A DNA stretch of 64,000 nt, from assembly GCA_020353515.1 (NCBI GenBank), contig CP070695.1, positions 3,454,050 to 3,518,049 on the forward strand. The letters are read 5' to 3'. The notes below the pieces were generated by a model. It searched no databases and had not been told where the DNA came from. It saw nothing but the letters and a program-made list of their open reading frames with translations. How positions within the stretch are numbered: the first letter of the stretch is position 1; each line of letters starts with the position of its first letter. Both the position numbers and the translations under genes were made by a program. Below, in pieces: positions 27,456 to 36,784 of the stretch. This stretch comes from Candidatus Heimdallarchaeota archaeon (GTDB taxonomy: Archaea; Asgardarchaeota; Heimdallarchaeia; Hodarchaeales; Hodarchaeaceae).

Positions 27456-28286
27456 ATGGTAACACCTATTGATGTAATAACTGCTTATATTATCTATTTT
27501 CTCCCAACCATAACGCTTTCATTATTGACAGTATTAATTGGGCTTATTGTTTATTATTTTGGTAAAAAGAGAAACCTTTGGTTAATGGAAAATACGTTTT
27601 CTTCAATTTCTCATGGAAGCGGAAAAAGGATAACCGAGTTAAAATTAGTAGAAGAAAGTACTATGGGAAGAACTTATCTTGCAGAGGTTAAGCCTGACCT
27701 TTCAGTTACAAATTTTCGTATACATTTTACAATGGTTCACCGTCATTTAATCCTTAGTAAGATTGCATCAATTATACGAAAAAGACGTGATTACATCCTT
27801 CTTGAAGCTGATCCAAGTGATAAAGTAGTTAATCGTTACCAGCTTGAGATTCTTCCCCGGAGGGAACATAATAGGATTAAAAAGCTAGTAGACATGCTTG
27901 GTAAATTACAAACCTTAGAAATTAGAAATCCTAGGTTTGAAGAATCTTTCATAGCAAGAGTGAATGATTCTGATTTTTTTGAAGCTATCTTTCAGAAAAA
28001 TAAAAGACTCATTCAAATTCTTTTTAATCAAAGAAATCACATTGTAAGAGTCTCTCTTTATCCTTTGGAATCACCATCTATTCGGGTAGTAGCTGAATTA
28101 AATGAGCAGGTTAACCCTAAGCTACTGATTGACGTTATATTCTTTTCAGCAGCTGCAATCACTTCTGTTGCAAAAAAAGGATTTTTTGCTAAACAAAAAG
28201 CTGGTCTGCGCGTTGTACCAGATAAAACATTGGAAAAAGACAAAGAACGATTTGCAAAACCATATGAAAAGAGAATACTAAAGTAA
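27456..28286 (+). CDS. Uncharacterised protein with one N-terminal membrane helix
   Basis: 276 residues. One strong hydrophobic segment (about 8-34) is followed by a basic patch (FGKKRN), so the rest should face the cytoplasm. The soluble part (40-276) mixes strands and helices, with many basic residues and no recognised motif. It may form a small unit with the upstream DENN-like gene, from which it is separated by 259 bases; they are probably separate transcripts. No function can be assigned. Confidence 0.7.
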   Translation: MVTPIDVITAYIIYFLPTITLSLLTVLIGLIVYYFGKKRNLWLMENTFSSISHGSGKRITELKLVEESTMGRTYLAEVKPDLSVTNFRIHFTMVHRHLILSKIASIIRKRRDYILLEADPSDKVVNRYQLEILPRREHNRIKKLVDMLGKLQTLEIRNPRFEESFIARVNDSDFFEAIFQKNKRLIQILFNQRNHIVRVSLYPLESPSIRVVAELNEQVNPKLLIDVIFFSAAAITSVAKKGFFAKQKAGLRVVPDKTLEKDKERFAKPYEKRILK

Positions 28287-28301
28287 GCTACCAGCTAATA
28301 G

Positions 28302-28814
28302 TTAATTCTTTGTTGCTAAAATTTTCTGTTCAATTTGGTTTCTAAGATCAAAGACATCAATTTCTTTAGAAGAGAAACGATATATTGGTAAATCAACATA
28401 GTCTCCCTCTAAATCCTCTTCATATAATTTTATCATGAATCCTTTGGCTCCATAATGCGAATATGAAACTGAAAGTGATACAACAGAAAAATCAGACCAA
28501 GAATATTCGAAAGAACGCTTACCAACTGTTAAAACAAAACCATCTGGTTTAAGAACTAGGGTCCTCTTTACATAACGAGTGAAATATAGATAACTCATCA
28601 TAGCTGCTCCAATGATTAGAACTATTATTGACCCGAGATCTATAGCGATGAAAATTTCTCCAGTGTACCGAGCGAGAATTACCCTAATTACTAGAAATCC
28701 AAGTGTTTCTATAGTTAAAATGACAGCAAAGGTGAATATTACTGAGAAGCCAATCTTGCTTCGAAAAATGGTCTCTTCTTCATCTATTAACTCCTGTTTT
28801 AGCTGAGAAATTTT
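28302..28814 (-). CDS. Two-helix membrane protein with PH-like domain, start codon unclear
   Basis: The first canonical start is ATG 28601, giving 99 residues (TRYVKRTLVLKPDGFVLTVG...) that look like a bacterial-type PH domain. The frame is open upstream to 28814 and there encodes two convincing membrane helices (IGFSVIFTFAVILTIETLGF and IDLGSIIVLIIGAAMM) after a short acidic start. That is the usual two-helix plus PH-domain layout. No ATG, GTG or TTG exists in the extension. It is bounded by the amber stop of the upstream gene, in the same frame. The real start could be a near-cognate codon, or the two genes may be one read-through product. Confidence 0.55.
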   Translation of the reverse strand, partial: KISQLKQELIDEEETIFRSKIGFSVIFTFAVILTIETLGFLVIRVILARYTGEIFIAIDLGSIIVLIIGAAMMSYLYFTRYVKRTLVLKPDGFVLTVGKRSFEYSWSDFSVVSLSVSYSHYGAKGFMIKLYEEDLEGDYVDLPIYRFSSKEIDVFDLRNQIEQKILATKN

Positions 28815-29402
28815 CTAAACCTCATTAGTCTTTTGCCAAAATTTTATACTAAACCCTTTTCTATCTAGATTCTTTGGATGAAAGAGTTTTTCTCCACGTC
28901 TAGCAATGAAGCTATCAGAATGAACTATCTGGATATTTTTGAGATCTGCATAAAGCAATGCTGTATCTCGTTGATTGAATCGCTCAAGATGTTTTTTGAC
29001 TTTCTCGGGAAGTCCTCCCTCTCCAAAAAATAAAATCCACAACCATTCCAGTTCTAATTCAGATCGAAAGGAAGTTATTTCCCGAACCCAATCAACAAGA
29101 GTTGACCACTTAATTTTCGCTGTATTCTCTATATGGATGGCTGCGCACCCAACAATATATGTTGGTGAAGCCAAAAATGCAAAAGCTCTAGATAGGAGGA
29201 ACCCTTTACCTTTTACTCCTCCGTAGACAAATAGATCTACATCATTTTTTTGAAGTACCTTTGATTTCTTCAATGCTCTTGAAATGTTAAATCCTCTAAA
29301 TGACCTATCAAAGTTCGCAATCCAACGCCCTCCTTTAATCATTAACTCATTTTCGATGTATCGAAGGTATTTCTCTTTAACAGAAAGATTCTGAGAAATC
29401 AA
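28815..29402 (-). CDS. Uncharacterised 195-residue protein
   Basis: Starts at TTG 29402 or at an internal ATG (MIKGGRW). The sequence has a basic first third, a hydrophobic stretch (LLSRAFAFLASPTYIVGCAA) that could be a buried strand-helix or a membrane hairpin, and a charged second half (VREITSFRSELELEWLWILFF...). No family is recognised. It ends in TAG, and the frame continues directly into the two-helix PH-like protein downstream, so the two may be functionally joined. Confidence 0.6.
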   Translation of the reverse strand: MISQNLSVKEKYLRYIENELMIKGGRWIANFDRSFRGFNISRALKKSKVLQKNDVDLFVYGGVKGKGFLLSRAFAFLASPTYIVGCAAIHIENTAKIKWSTLVDWVREITSFRSELELEWLWILFFGEGGLPEKVKKHLERFNQRDTALLYADLKNIQIVHSDSFIARRGEKLFHPKNLDRKGFSIKFWQKTNEV

Positions 29403-29448
29403 TATTTTTCGTTATTCCTGTAAATCGAGAATTTTTAAAAATTTTGGG

Positions 29449-29458
29449 AAAAAAAAAA
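29449..29458 (-). terminator. Poly-T terminator after the permease gene
   Basis: On the minus strand a run of ten T follows the permease stop codon by about 14 bases, as expected for an archaeal U-tract terminator. Confidence 0.6.
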
Positions 29459-29472
29459 GGGGAGGGATGGAT

Positions 29473-31287
29473 TTATTCTGGGGGGATTGAAGCATAGATC
29501 GTAGAAAAGTCCACACCACGTGCTGTGTAGTACCTTTTCATAACAATGTAGATCACTGCACCTATCACAATCAAGAATATATACCACCAGAACCACCAAT
29601 TGATGGTTCCAATTGGATCAGCCATATCAGGAATCAATCCGCCACCTACTGCGAGATCAGGGATAAATGGCGGTATAAATCCTAGGAATCCTGTCAAACC
29701 TTCCAGGGGTAATAGTACTCCTGCACTAGCCGGCCCTAGAATTATCAGGTCAATGTATATATTCAAGATCAAGGCGATAATACCAATGACTACAACAGCT
29801 TCTCTTCCTGTTATCTTCGGACGCCAAGCACTCCGTTCATAAACATCTTTCAGCTTACTCGGGAGAATAATGGCAGAGACACATGCTGCTGTGAAGAACA
29901 CAGCGTCAAGAAGGTCAGTTCCACCGATTGATCCACCAGGATTGAAAATATCACCTAGAATTGTTCCAATGACTGGGATATCGCCAATGAATGTTTTTTG
30001 AATAGCATCAGCTTCTCCAACGCAACCAAGACATGCAACCACCGCACAGAATATGATAGCGTTCGTGGGAGAATGCCATCTCTCATCTACTTTGGCAAAG
30101 GCTTCGGGTAGAGCTCTATCGAACGACATTGCGAAGACTATACGGGACGATGTGGTTATGAAGGGTGGTAAGTCGTTTGCGAGCCATAAAATGGCGGCTA
30201 TTGCGAAAAAGACGTTTAATATATCAAGTCCCATACCAGTTGCAGAATACATTGCTATAATTGGCATCCAGCCATGACCAGGATACCCTGGCTGTCCCTT
30301 TCCAGCTCCTTGGCCTAAATAAGCTAGGGCTTGGAAGAAGGTCCAACCACCGCCACCACCAGTAGAGTGAGGGATACTACTTGCTAGGCTGAGGAATGTG
30401 CTGATTGTGATGTATACACCTAGGATTATAAATCCTGCTGCAAGATGTGATATCGGTAATGATCGATTTGCTTCCTTAACTTCACCTGCGGCGAATGATA
30501 TTGCTGCGTATCCAATCCAAGACCAGTAAGCACCCATGATTGAAGCATTCACTGCATCAACATAGGTATCTGCTCTCACACCATCGATTCCGACTTCAAC
30601 AGCTTTTTCAATCCAATTATCAGTTGTGTGTCCAGTTATTTTTACAACTCCTCCAGTTGTAGGGTCTGATAGAAGCGTTGGATCTAAAACTGCTAGAAAG
30701 AGGAAGAGGTAAATGAGGAGAGTAATCGCTGCTGGGATCCAGAACATTAGGTGAAGGAACTTTCCAGTCATAGAGGTACCGAAATAGGCTAGACCAGCAA
30801 ATGCAAAAGTGAAGACAACACCTAGTACTAGTAGTACTAATGGGTCTGTCAAAAAGTCAAGTCCTGTAACTCCTGCTACTGGGAGGAAGATAGCTGCAAA
30901 TTCAACGCATAGTACAGCAATTAAACCATATGATAGGGCAATACCCATAAATTCTGCCCATGCGCATACGAAACCGACTCCTGGGCTAATAGTTCTTGAA
31001 ATATATACATAACCGCCACCAGCTCGGGGCATTGCTGTAGCCATTACTGCAAAGACAAAAACAGTGGCTATAGATGCTGCACCTGTGATTAAGAATGCAA
31101 TAACGAGAGGATCGACTGGTAACATCATGTCTGATGGGTGCAAGGGTGCTGTTCCCGTTGTTTTAAAGACTCTTTGTTGCCAACCACCACCGATAACATT
31201 GCTTAGGATGAAAATAGTAGCAGTTACTACCCCTATCTCTCTGACTAGTCCGGTTGCGTCTCGGACATAGGTTTTTGATTCACTCAT
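29473..31287 (-). CDS. APC-superfamily amino acid permease
   Basis: 604 residues with about 12-14 membrane helices. The start VREIGVVTATIFILSNVIGGG and the helix with AVMATAMPRAGGGYVYISR are typical of APC transporters, in which these two helices line the substrate site; GFVCAWAEFMGIAL follows. Two large glycine-rich external loops (about 205-250 and 310-350) make it longer than the usual 450-500 residues. It should import or exchange an amino acid or amine. AAGGTGAC just before the ATG is a good ribosome site. Base composition is visibly richer in G and C than its neighbours. Confidence 0.88.
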   Translation of the reverse strand: MSESKTYVRDATGLVREIGVVTATIFILSNVIGGGWQQRVFKTTGTAPLHPSDMMLPVDPLVIAFLITGAASIATVFVFAVMATAMPRAGGGYVYISRTISPGVGFVCAWAEFMGIALSYGLIAVLCVEFAAIFLPVAGVTGLDFLTDPLVLLVLGVVFTFAFAGLAYFGTSMTGKFLHLMFWIPAAITLLIYLFLFLAVLDPTLLSDPTTGGVVKITGHTTDNWIEKAVEVGIDGVRADTYVDAVNASIMGAYWSWIGYAAISFAAGEVKEANRSLPISHLAAGFIILGVYITISTFLSLASSIPHSTGGGGGWTFFQALAYLGQGAGKGQPGYPGHGWMPIIAMYSATGMGLDILNVFFAIAAILWLANDLPPFITTSSRIVFAMSFDRALPEAFAKVDERWHSPTNAIIFCAVVACLGCVGEADAIQKTFIGDIPVIGTILGDIFNPGGSIGGTDLLDAVFFTAACVSAIILPSKLKDVYERSAWRPKITGREAVVVIGIIALILNIYIDLIILGPASAGVLLPLEGLTGFLGFIPPFIPDLAVGGGLIPDMADPIGTINWWFWWYIFLIVIGAVIYIVMKRYYTARGVDFSTIYASIPPE

Positions 31288-31856
31288 TTATGTCACCTTT
31301 AAAATCTAACAAAATTTTTCGAATTTTTTTATCTTATCACTGAAAACTCACTGTACATGCCTTTGAGAATAACACTATGTCTTCTCTAAGGCGAATATCA
31401 ACGTATAATTCATTGTGATGCTTACAAGAGTTTAGATTTGACCTACAATGTAAGCATTCCGCACGAAAATTTACGCGCTTAGAATCAAATTATAAACGTT
31501 TCGCATATTACTCATAAATTCTGACTGGTTAGAAAAGATGAAATATTCATGATAAATTTTTATTCATAATCTGACGTAACCCGATTGGAATGTTTCTTAT
31601 TTAATAGAAATCTTAACTATTTCAAACATATCGCTTGAAAAATCTTCCCTATCACCTCTTGATTATCAGATAAATGGTAGGCAAAATTATAATTAATATA
31701 TCATATAATTTTCTTTTCACTACTTTTGATTAGCTTAAGATATATATTCGAAAAATTAATAATTAGTTTGATATCAGAGTGTTGATCGTATTTCTTGTTG
31801 GAATTCATAGAACAAACGAATATGATTAACAAGTTATTAAATCAGATGGTGTAAAC
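31288..31856. other. Long intergenic region between divergent genes
   Basis: About 570 bases without a convincing coding frame, tRNA or known RNA. It holds the promoters for the permease (minus) and the phosphoesterase (plus) and one 9-base inverted repeat (31418-31426 with 31449-31457). The length is unusual for this compact window. Confidence 0.5.
31418..31457. repeat. Inverted repeat ATGCTTACA / TGTAAGCAT
   Basis: Two perfect 9-base arms separated by 22 bases lie about 130 bases upstream of the permease start. They could be a regulator site or a hairpin; nothing more can be said from sequence. Confidence 0.4.
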
Positions 31857-32867
31857 ATGGTAAGATTCTTTTTCTGTACAGATATACATGGTTCCGAAGC
31901 AGTTTGGAGAAAATTCTTGAATACTGCAAAATATCTCAAAGTAGATACATTAATTATGGGTGGGGATATTACTGGTAAGAGAATTGTACCAATAATTCAA
32001 CAACCAGATGGAACATGGAAAGGGAGTATTTATGGTGTCGATGATCAGCAAGTAGGAATGAGAACCGAAGAAGAGCTTTTGGATTTTGAAAGAAGAGCAA
32101 GATTTGCTGGTTGCTATACTCATCGCTTAACCCCTGAAGAAGACGCAATATTATCATCCTCAGATTCTATCTCTGAGGATAACAAAATGATCAAAGGAGG
32201 AGCTCTCGACCAATTATTTGACAAGGTTGAAGCTGAAGGTCTTCAGCTCTGGATTGATATGATCGATGATGTTATGAATGATGGTGAGAAACGGGTACCA
32301 GAGGGAACAAAAATTATTATTTGTCCTGGAAATGACGATAAATTTGCTATTGATGAAATTATAGAAAAAGATCCACGAGTTATCTTCGGAGAAGGAGCTA
32401 AAGTTGATCTTGATGATGATCACGAAATGATATCCTATGGATGGACAAACCCTACTCCTTGGCATACCTATAGGGAGTGTGATGATGAAACAATAGGGAA
32501 AAAGATTGAAGAATTAATCTCACTCATTGATAATATGAATAATGCTGTTTTTTGTTTTCATTGTCCCCCACATGATTCAATTATTGATGAAGCTCCATTG
32601 CTAAATGAAGATCTTACTTATGTTGGGTATAGTGGTGGAGAACCGATTAGAGGACCTGTAGGTTGTAAAGCCGTTAGATCAGCTATCGAAAAATATCAAC
32701 CTCTTATGGGTCTCTTTGGGCATATTCACGAGTCTGCTGGAAGTATGAAAATCGGAAGAACATACTGTTTAAATCCTGGGAGTGAATATACGGAAGCTAT
32801 TCTCAAAGGATTCTTAGTAGAGCTCAAGAAAGGTAAGATAAAGAGAATGCAGAGAGTAGAATCCTAA
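31857..32867 (+). CDS. Calcineurin-like metallophosphoesterase
   Basis: 336 residues. The metal-binding signature is complete in order: CTDIHGS (Asp9, His11), GGDITGK (Asp37), CPGNDDK (Asn in place of the usual GNHE/GNHD loop, with Asp replacing His), CFHCPPHD and GHIHES. It should hydrolyse a phosphomonoester or phosphodiester with two metal ions. Residues 50-150 form an insertion (PIIQQPDGTWKG... onward) beyond the minimal fold. The GNDD variant also occurs in other archaeal phosphoesterases. Probably a single-gene unit. Confidence 0.85.
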   Translation: MVRFFFCTDIHGSEAVWRKFLNTAKYLKVDTLIMGGDITGKRIVPIIQQPDGTWKGSIYGVDDQQVGMRTEEELLDFERRARFAGCYTHRLTPEEDAILSSSDSISEDNKMIKGGALDQLFDKVEAEGLQLWIDMIDDVMNDGEKRVPEGTKIIICPGNDDKFAIDEIIEKDPRVIFGEGAKVDLDDDHEMISYGWTNPTPWHTYRECDDETIGKKIEELISLIDNMNNAVFCFHCPPHDSIIDEAPLLNEDLTYVGYSGGEPIRGPVGCKAVRSAIEKYQPLMGLFGHIHESAGSMKIGRTYCLNPGSEYTEAILKGFLVELKKGKIKRMQRVES

Positions 32868-32974
32868 CATCATTCTTCATTAAATGAACTATAAAGTATT
32901 TAGAGGAAAATACTTAAAGTAGGATTTAGTGATAGACAAGAGTTAGAAATCATCATCCATATCACTAAAAAAAC

Positions 32975-32983
32975 CTTATAAGT
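32975..32983 (+). promoter_or_regulatory. TATA box of the nucleotidyltransferase-like gene at 33034
   Basis: CTTATAAGT preceded by an A-rich BRE-like stretch predicts transcription start near 33005-33010. A good Shine-Dalgarno AAGGAG (33022-33027) lies in the short leader before ATG 33034. Confidence 0.55.
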
Positions 32984-33033
32984 ATTTACATCTCTCAACA
33001 CTAATGGTATAAAATGAAAAGAAGGAGAAAAAC

Positions 33034-33894
33034 ATGGACAACTCAATGAAAGCGCACAACGATTCTTTGATGAAAAATGGCTATGAAATATTGCAGCAAT
33101 GCAAAGAAAAATCAATTCCATGTTTTCTTTGGGGTGGTGGTGCAATCTATCACCTACTTGGGGGAAGATTGGATTATCGAATAATGAGTGATTTAGAATT
33201 CTTTATTCCTAAAAAAGCTGATAAAGCGATGCAGAAAGTCCTAACGGAGATGGATTTTTATCCAAATAGACCTTTCAATATGATGCAGAATATGTCAAGG
33301 ACACCAAGAAGAGAGTTTTATCGTCCTAATCGTGAGCTTTCGAAATCAGAAATTGAAGAGTTGACACAAGGTCGGAAAAATAACATTGAAGAGGTTGAAT
33401 ACCAGAAAATAGAATTGTTTGTTGATGGTATTCGAATGTGTTGGACTTTTAAATTTTCTGAACTACCACCAAGTTACTCTGAAACTTTAATTTGCCCGCC
33501 AGGGTTCCAAATAGCGCTTAAAGCAAATGCTATCCATCCTGATGATTTCGACTTAAAGGATATCCAAGACATTTCTAGTATATTGAACGCAAATGGTCAG
33601 ATCGGTCCAAAAGACTCAATCTTTTCTGAACCAAAGTTGGATCCTCATCTAGGCTTTTCTATCGGTACAGAAATTTTCGGGCTTTTAGCAAAATCTAAAT
33701 CGCAATTTCCTTCAACTATGATCAGGAATTTTCAAGAAACTTTGAAATATACTGGGCCTATTTGTTGTAATGAGGATGGAAAAGGCAAATTAGCAAAAAT
33801 CGTTGAATTTTTACAACCTCTTGATTCAAAAAAAGGATTCTTAGCAAAAGTAAGAATGGAAAAACCTGAACGAGTAGATGCGCGCCATATCTGA
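33034..33894 (+). CDS. Nucleotidyltransferase-fold protein (AbiEii/MNT-like), uncharacterised
   Basis: 286 residues. FLWGGGAIYHLLGGRLDYR followed by SDLEFFIP (Asp53, Glu55) is the GG...hD-x-(D/E)h signature of the polymerase-beta-like nucleotidyltransferase fold, and IELFVDG may supply the third acidic residue. The C-terminal part is helical with ICPPGFQIALKANAIHPDDFDLKDIQD, a pattern seen in the AbiEii-type group where this region contacts substrate. No antitoxin-like partner lies beside it. It faces a second protein of the same fold (33957-34865) tail to tail. Confidence 0.6.
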   Translation: MDNSMKAHNDSLMKNGYEILQQCKEKSIPCFLWGGGAIYHLLGGRLDYRIMSDLEFFIPKKADKAMQKVLTEMDFYPNRPFNMMQNMSRTPRREFYRPNRELSKSEIEELTQGRKNNIEEVEYQKIELFVDGIRMCWTFKFSELPPSYSETLICPPGFQIALKANAIHPDDFDLKDIQDISSILNANGQIGPKDSIFSEPKLDPHLGFSIGTEIFGLLAKSKSQFPSTMIRNFQETLKYTGPICCNEDGKGKLAKIVEFLQPLDSKKGFLAKVRMEKPERVDARHI

Positions 33895-33956
33895 TTAAAA
33901 AGATAAGATTTTCCATTAAAGATATCGAATGGAAAATATTTCAGCATAAAAAGGAA

Positions 33957-34865
33957 TTAATCTTTGGGTTTTTCAAGGAGATGCTTTCCACTAAAGATTC
34001 CAAACTCACCAACTGAGGTTGTTGTTTCTACAGGTCTATACCATCTTTTTGCTGCTCCAACTTTGGCTCTAGCACGCCAACCACGGTTCTTGGGAATATT
34101 TTCAAAGTAATTTAGCATTTCATCTATCTTTGTTCCTATGTCATCTCGTTGCTCATCTGAAAGCTCAGTAAATTCTGGTAAAACATTCTTTATATTAGTT
34201 AGATTTGTGGTTGCTGTGTGATAAAAACCCCAGGCATACCCTCCTTTTCGAAAATACTCGTCACCTATATGTTTAATATTTATTGTTTCTGGTGTATCAT
34301 CATAACCAATCTTATGCGCCAGTAATAACATTATTGTATCAGCGACATCTTTATAATTCATGAAAACTATCTGAGTTTTTCCTAAGAGAAGCTCTGCTGG
34401 AGGAAGAGTTGGGGAGTCTAATTTTAATCGCTTAAGATCTAATTCTATATCATGATTAAATTTTATTTTACCATAGAAACAATCAACAAACCACCAATTT
34501 TTTGGATGAAGGTAAATTTTTCGTTGACTAGTAGCCATTGACAATGTTGTCTTTCTTTTGAAATAACCCATTTTCGCCATGAATTTATCCATTTTACCTC
34601 TATGTTTCATAGCGATTGCTCCATCAATATCTGTAATTTCGCTCACATTTTCACCCAATCGCTTCAATCGTACATATAAATCTTCCAAATTATGTGGTTG
34701 ACAATGAAGACGAATCGCTAAACCACCTACTAATCGAAAATGAACGCCAATCTCTTCAGCCTGTGTGACTAGTTTTGTTGCTTCTTCAATAAATACGTTT
34801 AGAGGAATAATTCCTCCCCATTCTTCAGGTAAATCAATAGGGACACCTTCTTTCTCTTGTAACAA
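33957..34865 (-). CDS. Nucleotidyltransferase-fold protein, uncharacterised
   Basis: 302 residues. RLVGGLAIRLHC followed by ITDIDGAI (Asp79, Asp81) marks the nucleotidyltransferase fold; LKRLKLDSPTLPPAELLLGKTQIV and NYKDVADTIMLLLAH are typical of the helical half of this group. The start is TTG 34865, supported by GGAGG nine bases upstream. It differs strongly from the convergent neighbour of the same fold, so the pair is not a recent duplication. Activity (nucleotide or phosphate transfer) is inferred from the motif. Confidence 0.62.
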   Translation of the reverse strand: MLQEKEGVPIDLPEEWGGIIPLNVFIEEATKLVTQAEEIGVHFRLVGGLAIRLHCQPHNLEDLYVRLKRLGENVSEITDIDGAIAMKHRGKMDKFMAKMGYFKRKTTLSMATSQRKIYLHPKNWWFVDCFYGKIKFNHDIELDLKRLKLDSPTLPPAELLLGKTQIVFMNYKDVADTIMLLLAHKIGYDDTPETINIKHIGDEYFRKGGYAWGFYHTATTNLTNIKNVLPEFTELSDEQRDDIGTKIDEMLNYFENIPKNRGWRARAKVGAAKRWYRPVETTTSVGEFGIFSGKHLLEKPKD

Positions 34866-35021
34866 GTTTATTTTCCTCCTAATTCAAATCATCAATAATG
34901 AATTCAATCTTGACTTAATAAATTGTTCGAGCTACTTCTCACAATATAAGAATTCTAATGATAAATGTCAAAGTTCTTCGATTTCTATTAAAAACACAAA
35001 TCGTCGTTATATCTTGAAGTA

Positions 35022-36611
35022 TCAAATTATTTCTCCTTGAACAACTTTCTTTTCGTTTGGAGTAATAATATAAAGTGAAAAAACACCCTCATCTATACAT
35101 TTTTTTAATAATTGAATTTCCTTATGAATAGTGATAATTTGATTAAAATATTGAGAAATTTTTGCTTCTGAAGTTGAATCTAGAAGATTTTCACACCAAT
35201 CATTACCTTCTCTTAAATGTCTATAAAACCATCTAAAATTTTGAAATTTCATCTCTCGTGGATATTTAAATTTGATATTGTTATCCAGTAATAATTTGCT
35301 TATTTTATCCTTTAATTCTTCGCTTTTATCCTGAAACCTATGGTAAATCTTCCCCAAGGTAAATAATTTATCTATATCTGATTGAAATTCCATCTCTCTA
35401 ATAATTTTTTCATATTCATTGAATTGAAGAAGTTTGGACAATTTATTACGATATTCTATGCTCCCTGTATCAGAATCAGAGATTAGGGGAATTCGAATTA
35501 AACTAACGTAAGCTTTATCAAAATCCTTACTTGTTACAAATTGTTTTGTATAAACAGCATGACGTAGCCACCATTCAATAAATGACGATTGCAATAGACC
35601 AGCAATAGCATTTAAAGATAAAATTTCCTCTGAATAATTTGGAATGATATTGATTACCGTTTCAAATGTTAGAACGACTCCTTCCCGATCTACCCAAGTT
35701 TTTATGTCTAAAGAATGTTTTGGTTTCGTGTGGTATGAAATTATTCTCTGAGCAATAATTTTGGGGGTTTTCTGTCTCATAAATCTCTTTCTCGGGGTAT
35801 TCAGCTTTAAAAAACTACGAGGGGGTAATAAAAATCCTGGAGCTATATTTACTTTCTCTATTAGAGGATTAAATCCTTTTTCTACTCGATATTTGCTGGT
35901 TAATCCTCGGAAAGCGACCACATCTAAAAATTCATACTTATCACTGTAAAGACGATGAATAATCTTTAATTCTGGATCACTTACTCCCACCAGAAAGTTA
36001 TCTACCATTAAAGCCTCTGAATATGATATGGTACTCATCTGACCAAAATTTTTTTCAATTGGATTCCAAATTCCAGTTTGATATTCTTGATTTTTTGAAT
36101 CTACAATTCCTTTTTTTATAATTATTGCACATTGTTCTTGTAATTGACCAGAGAATTGATTCCCAAGATCAAGAACTTCAACTAACTGATATTCGGTTAA
36201 AAGAATTTTCCTAAACTCACTCCATCTTTTTGAATAAATAATAGGTTTTGGCAAGAGAAAACAGAGGATACCATCTGGTCTTAATAGATTAAGTGATTGT
36301 AATGTAAAAAATACTGAACTTTCAGAATAAATTAGAGAATTATTACCAAAATGGCAGTTTTTTCGAATTCGGATCCATTCGAGTTGTGAATAGAGAGCGT
36401 TATGAGGGGGATTACCAATAATTATATCGAAATTATTCGGTAAGTCTGAAGGAAAATTTAGAAGAAAATCACCCTGAAAAATCTTAATTTTGTAAGAAGC
36501 CTTTTCAACTAATTGAGTTAATTCCTTTTTAGCTATCTTAATCAGAGATGCATCGATGTCAATTCCGTAAAAATTTGTATTTGAAACAAATGAGGAAATC
36601 TGTGGAATCAA
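35022..36611 (-). CDS. N6-adenine DNA methyltransferase, solo, N-terminus displaced (methyltransferase 4)
   Basis: 529 residues from TTG 36611, but the frame is open upstream and there encodes GQFFTPKTLVQAIL and the SAM motif I SVLDPAIGKGVFF, which the enzyme needs. No ATG, GTG or TTG is in frame there. A TTG at 36781 would fit if one base were added to the A7 run (36770-36776), giving MGKKIQDLQRKSKGQFFTP. Motif IV is GNPPH (66-70), with His in place of the usual Tyr. A specificity domain with LQSSFIEWWLRHAVYTKQF follows. It lies directly downstream of the nucleotidyltransferase-kinase fusion gene. Confidence 0.78.
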   Translation of the reverse strand: MIPQISSFVSNTNFYGIDIDASLIKIAKKELTQLVEKASYKIKIFQGDFLLNFPSDLPNNFDIIIGNPPHNALYSQLEWIRIRKNCHFGNNSLIYSESSVFFTLQSLNLLRPDGILCFLLPKPIIYSKRWSEFRKILLTEYQLVEVLDLGNQFSGQLQEQCAIIIKKGIVDSKNQEYQTGIWNPIEKNFGQMSTISYSEALMVDNFLVGVSDPELKIIHRLYSDKYEFLDVVAFRGLTSKYRVEKGFNPLIEKVNIAPGFLLPPRSFLKLNTPRKRFMRQKTPKIIAQRIISYHTKPKHSLDIKTWVDREGVVLTFETVINIIPNYSEEILSLNAIAGLLQSSFIEWWLRHAVYTKQFVTSKDFDKAYVSLIRIPLISDSDTGSIEYRNKLSKLLQFNEYEKIIREMEFQSDIDKLFTLGKIYHRFQDKSEELKDKISKLLLDNNIKFKYPREMKFQNFRWFYRHLREGNDWCENLLDSTSEAKISQYFNQIITIHKEIQLLKKCIDEGVFSLYIITPNEKKVVQGEII

Positions 36612-36784
36612 TGTATAAAAAAAAACTCCCTTACCGATTGCTGGATCTAATACAGATATCTGTCTTGATTTGTTTTGGGGAATTAGATGTATAATTCGTT
36701 CTAAAATTGCTTGTACTAAGGTTTTAGGAGTAAAAAATTGTCCTTTTGATTTCCTTTGTAGATCTTGAATTTTTTTCCCAACCT

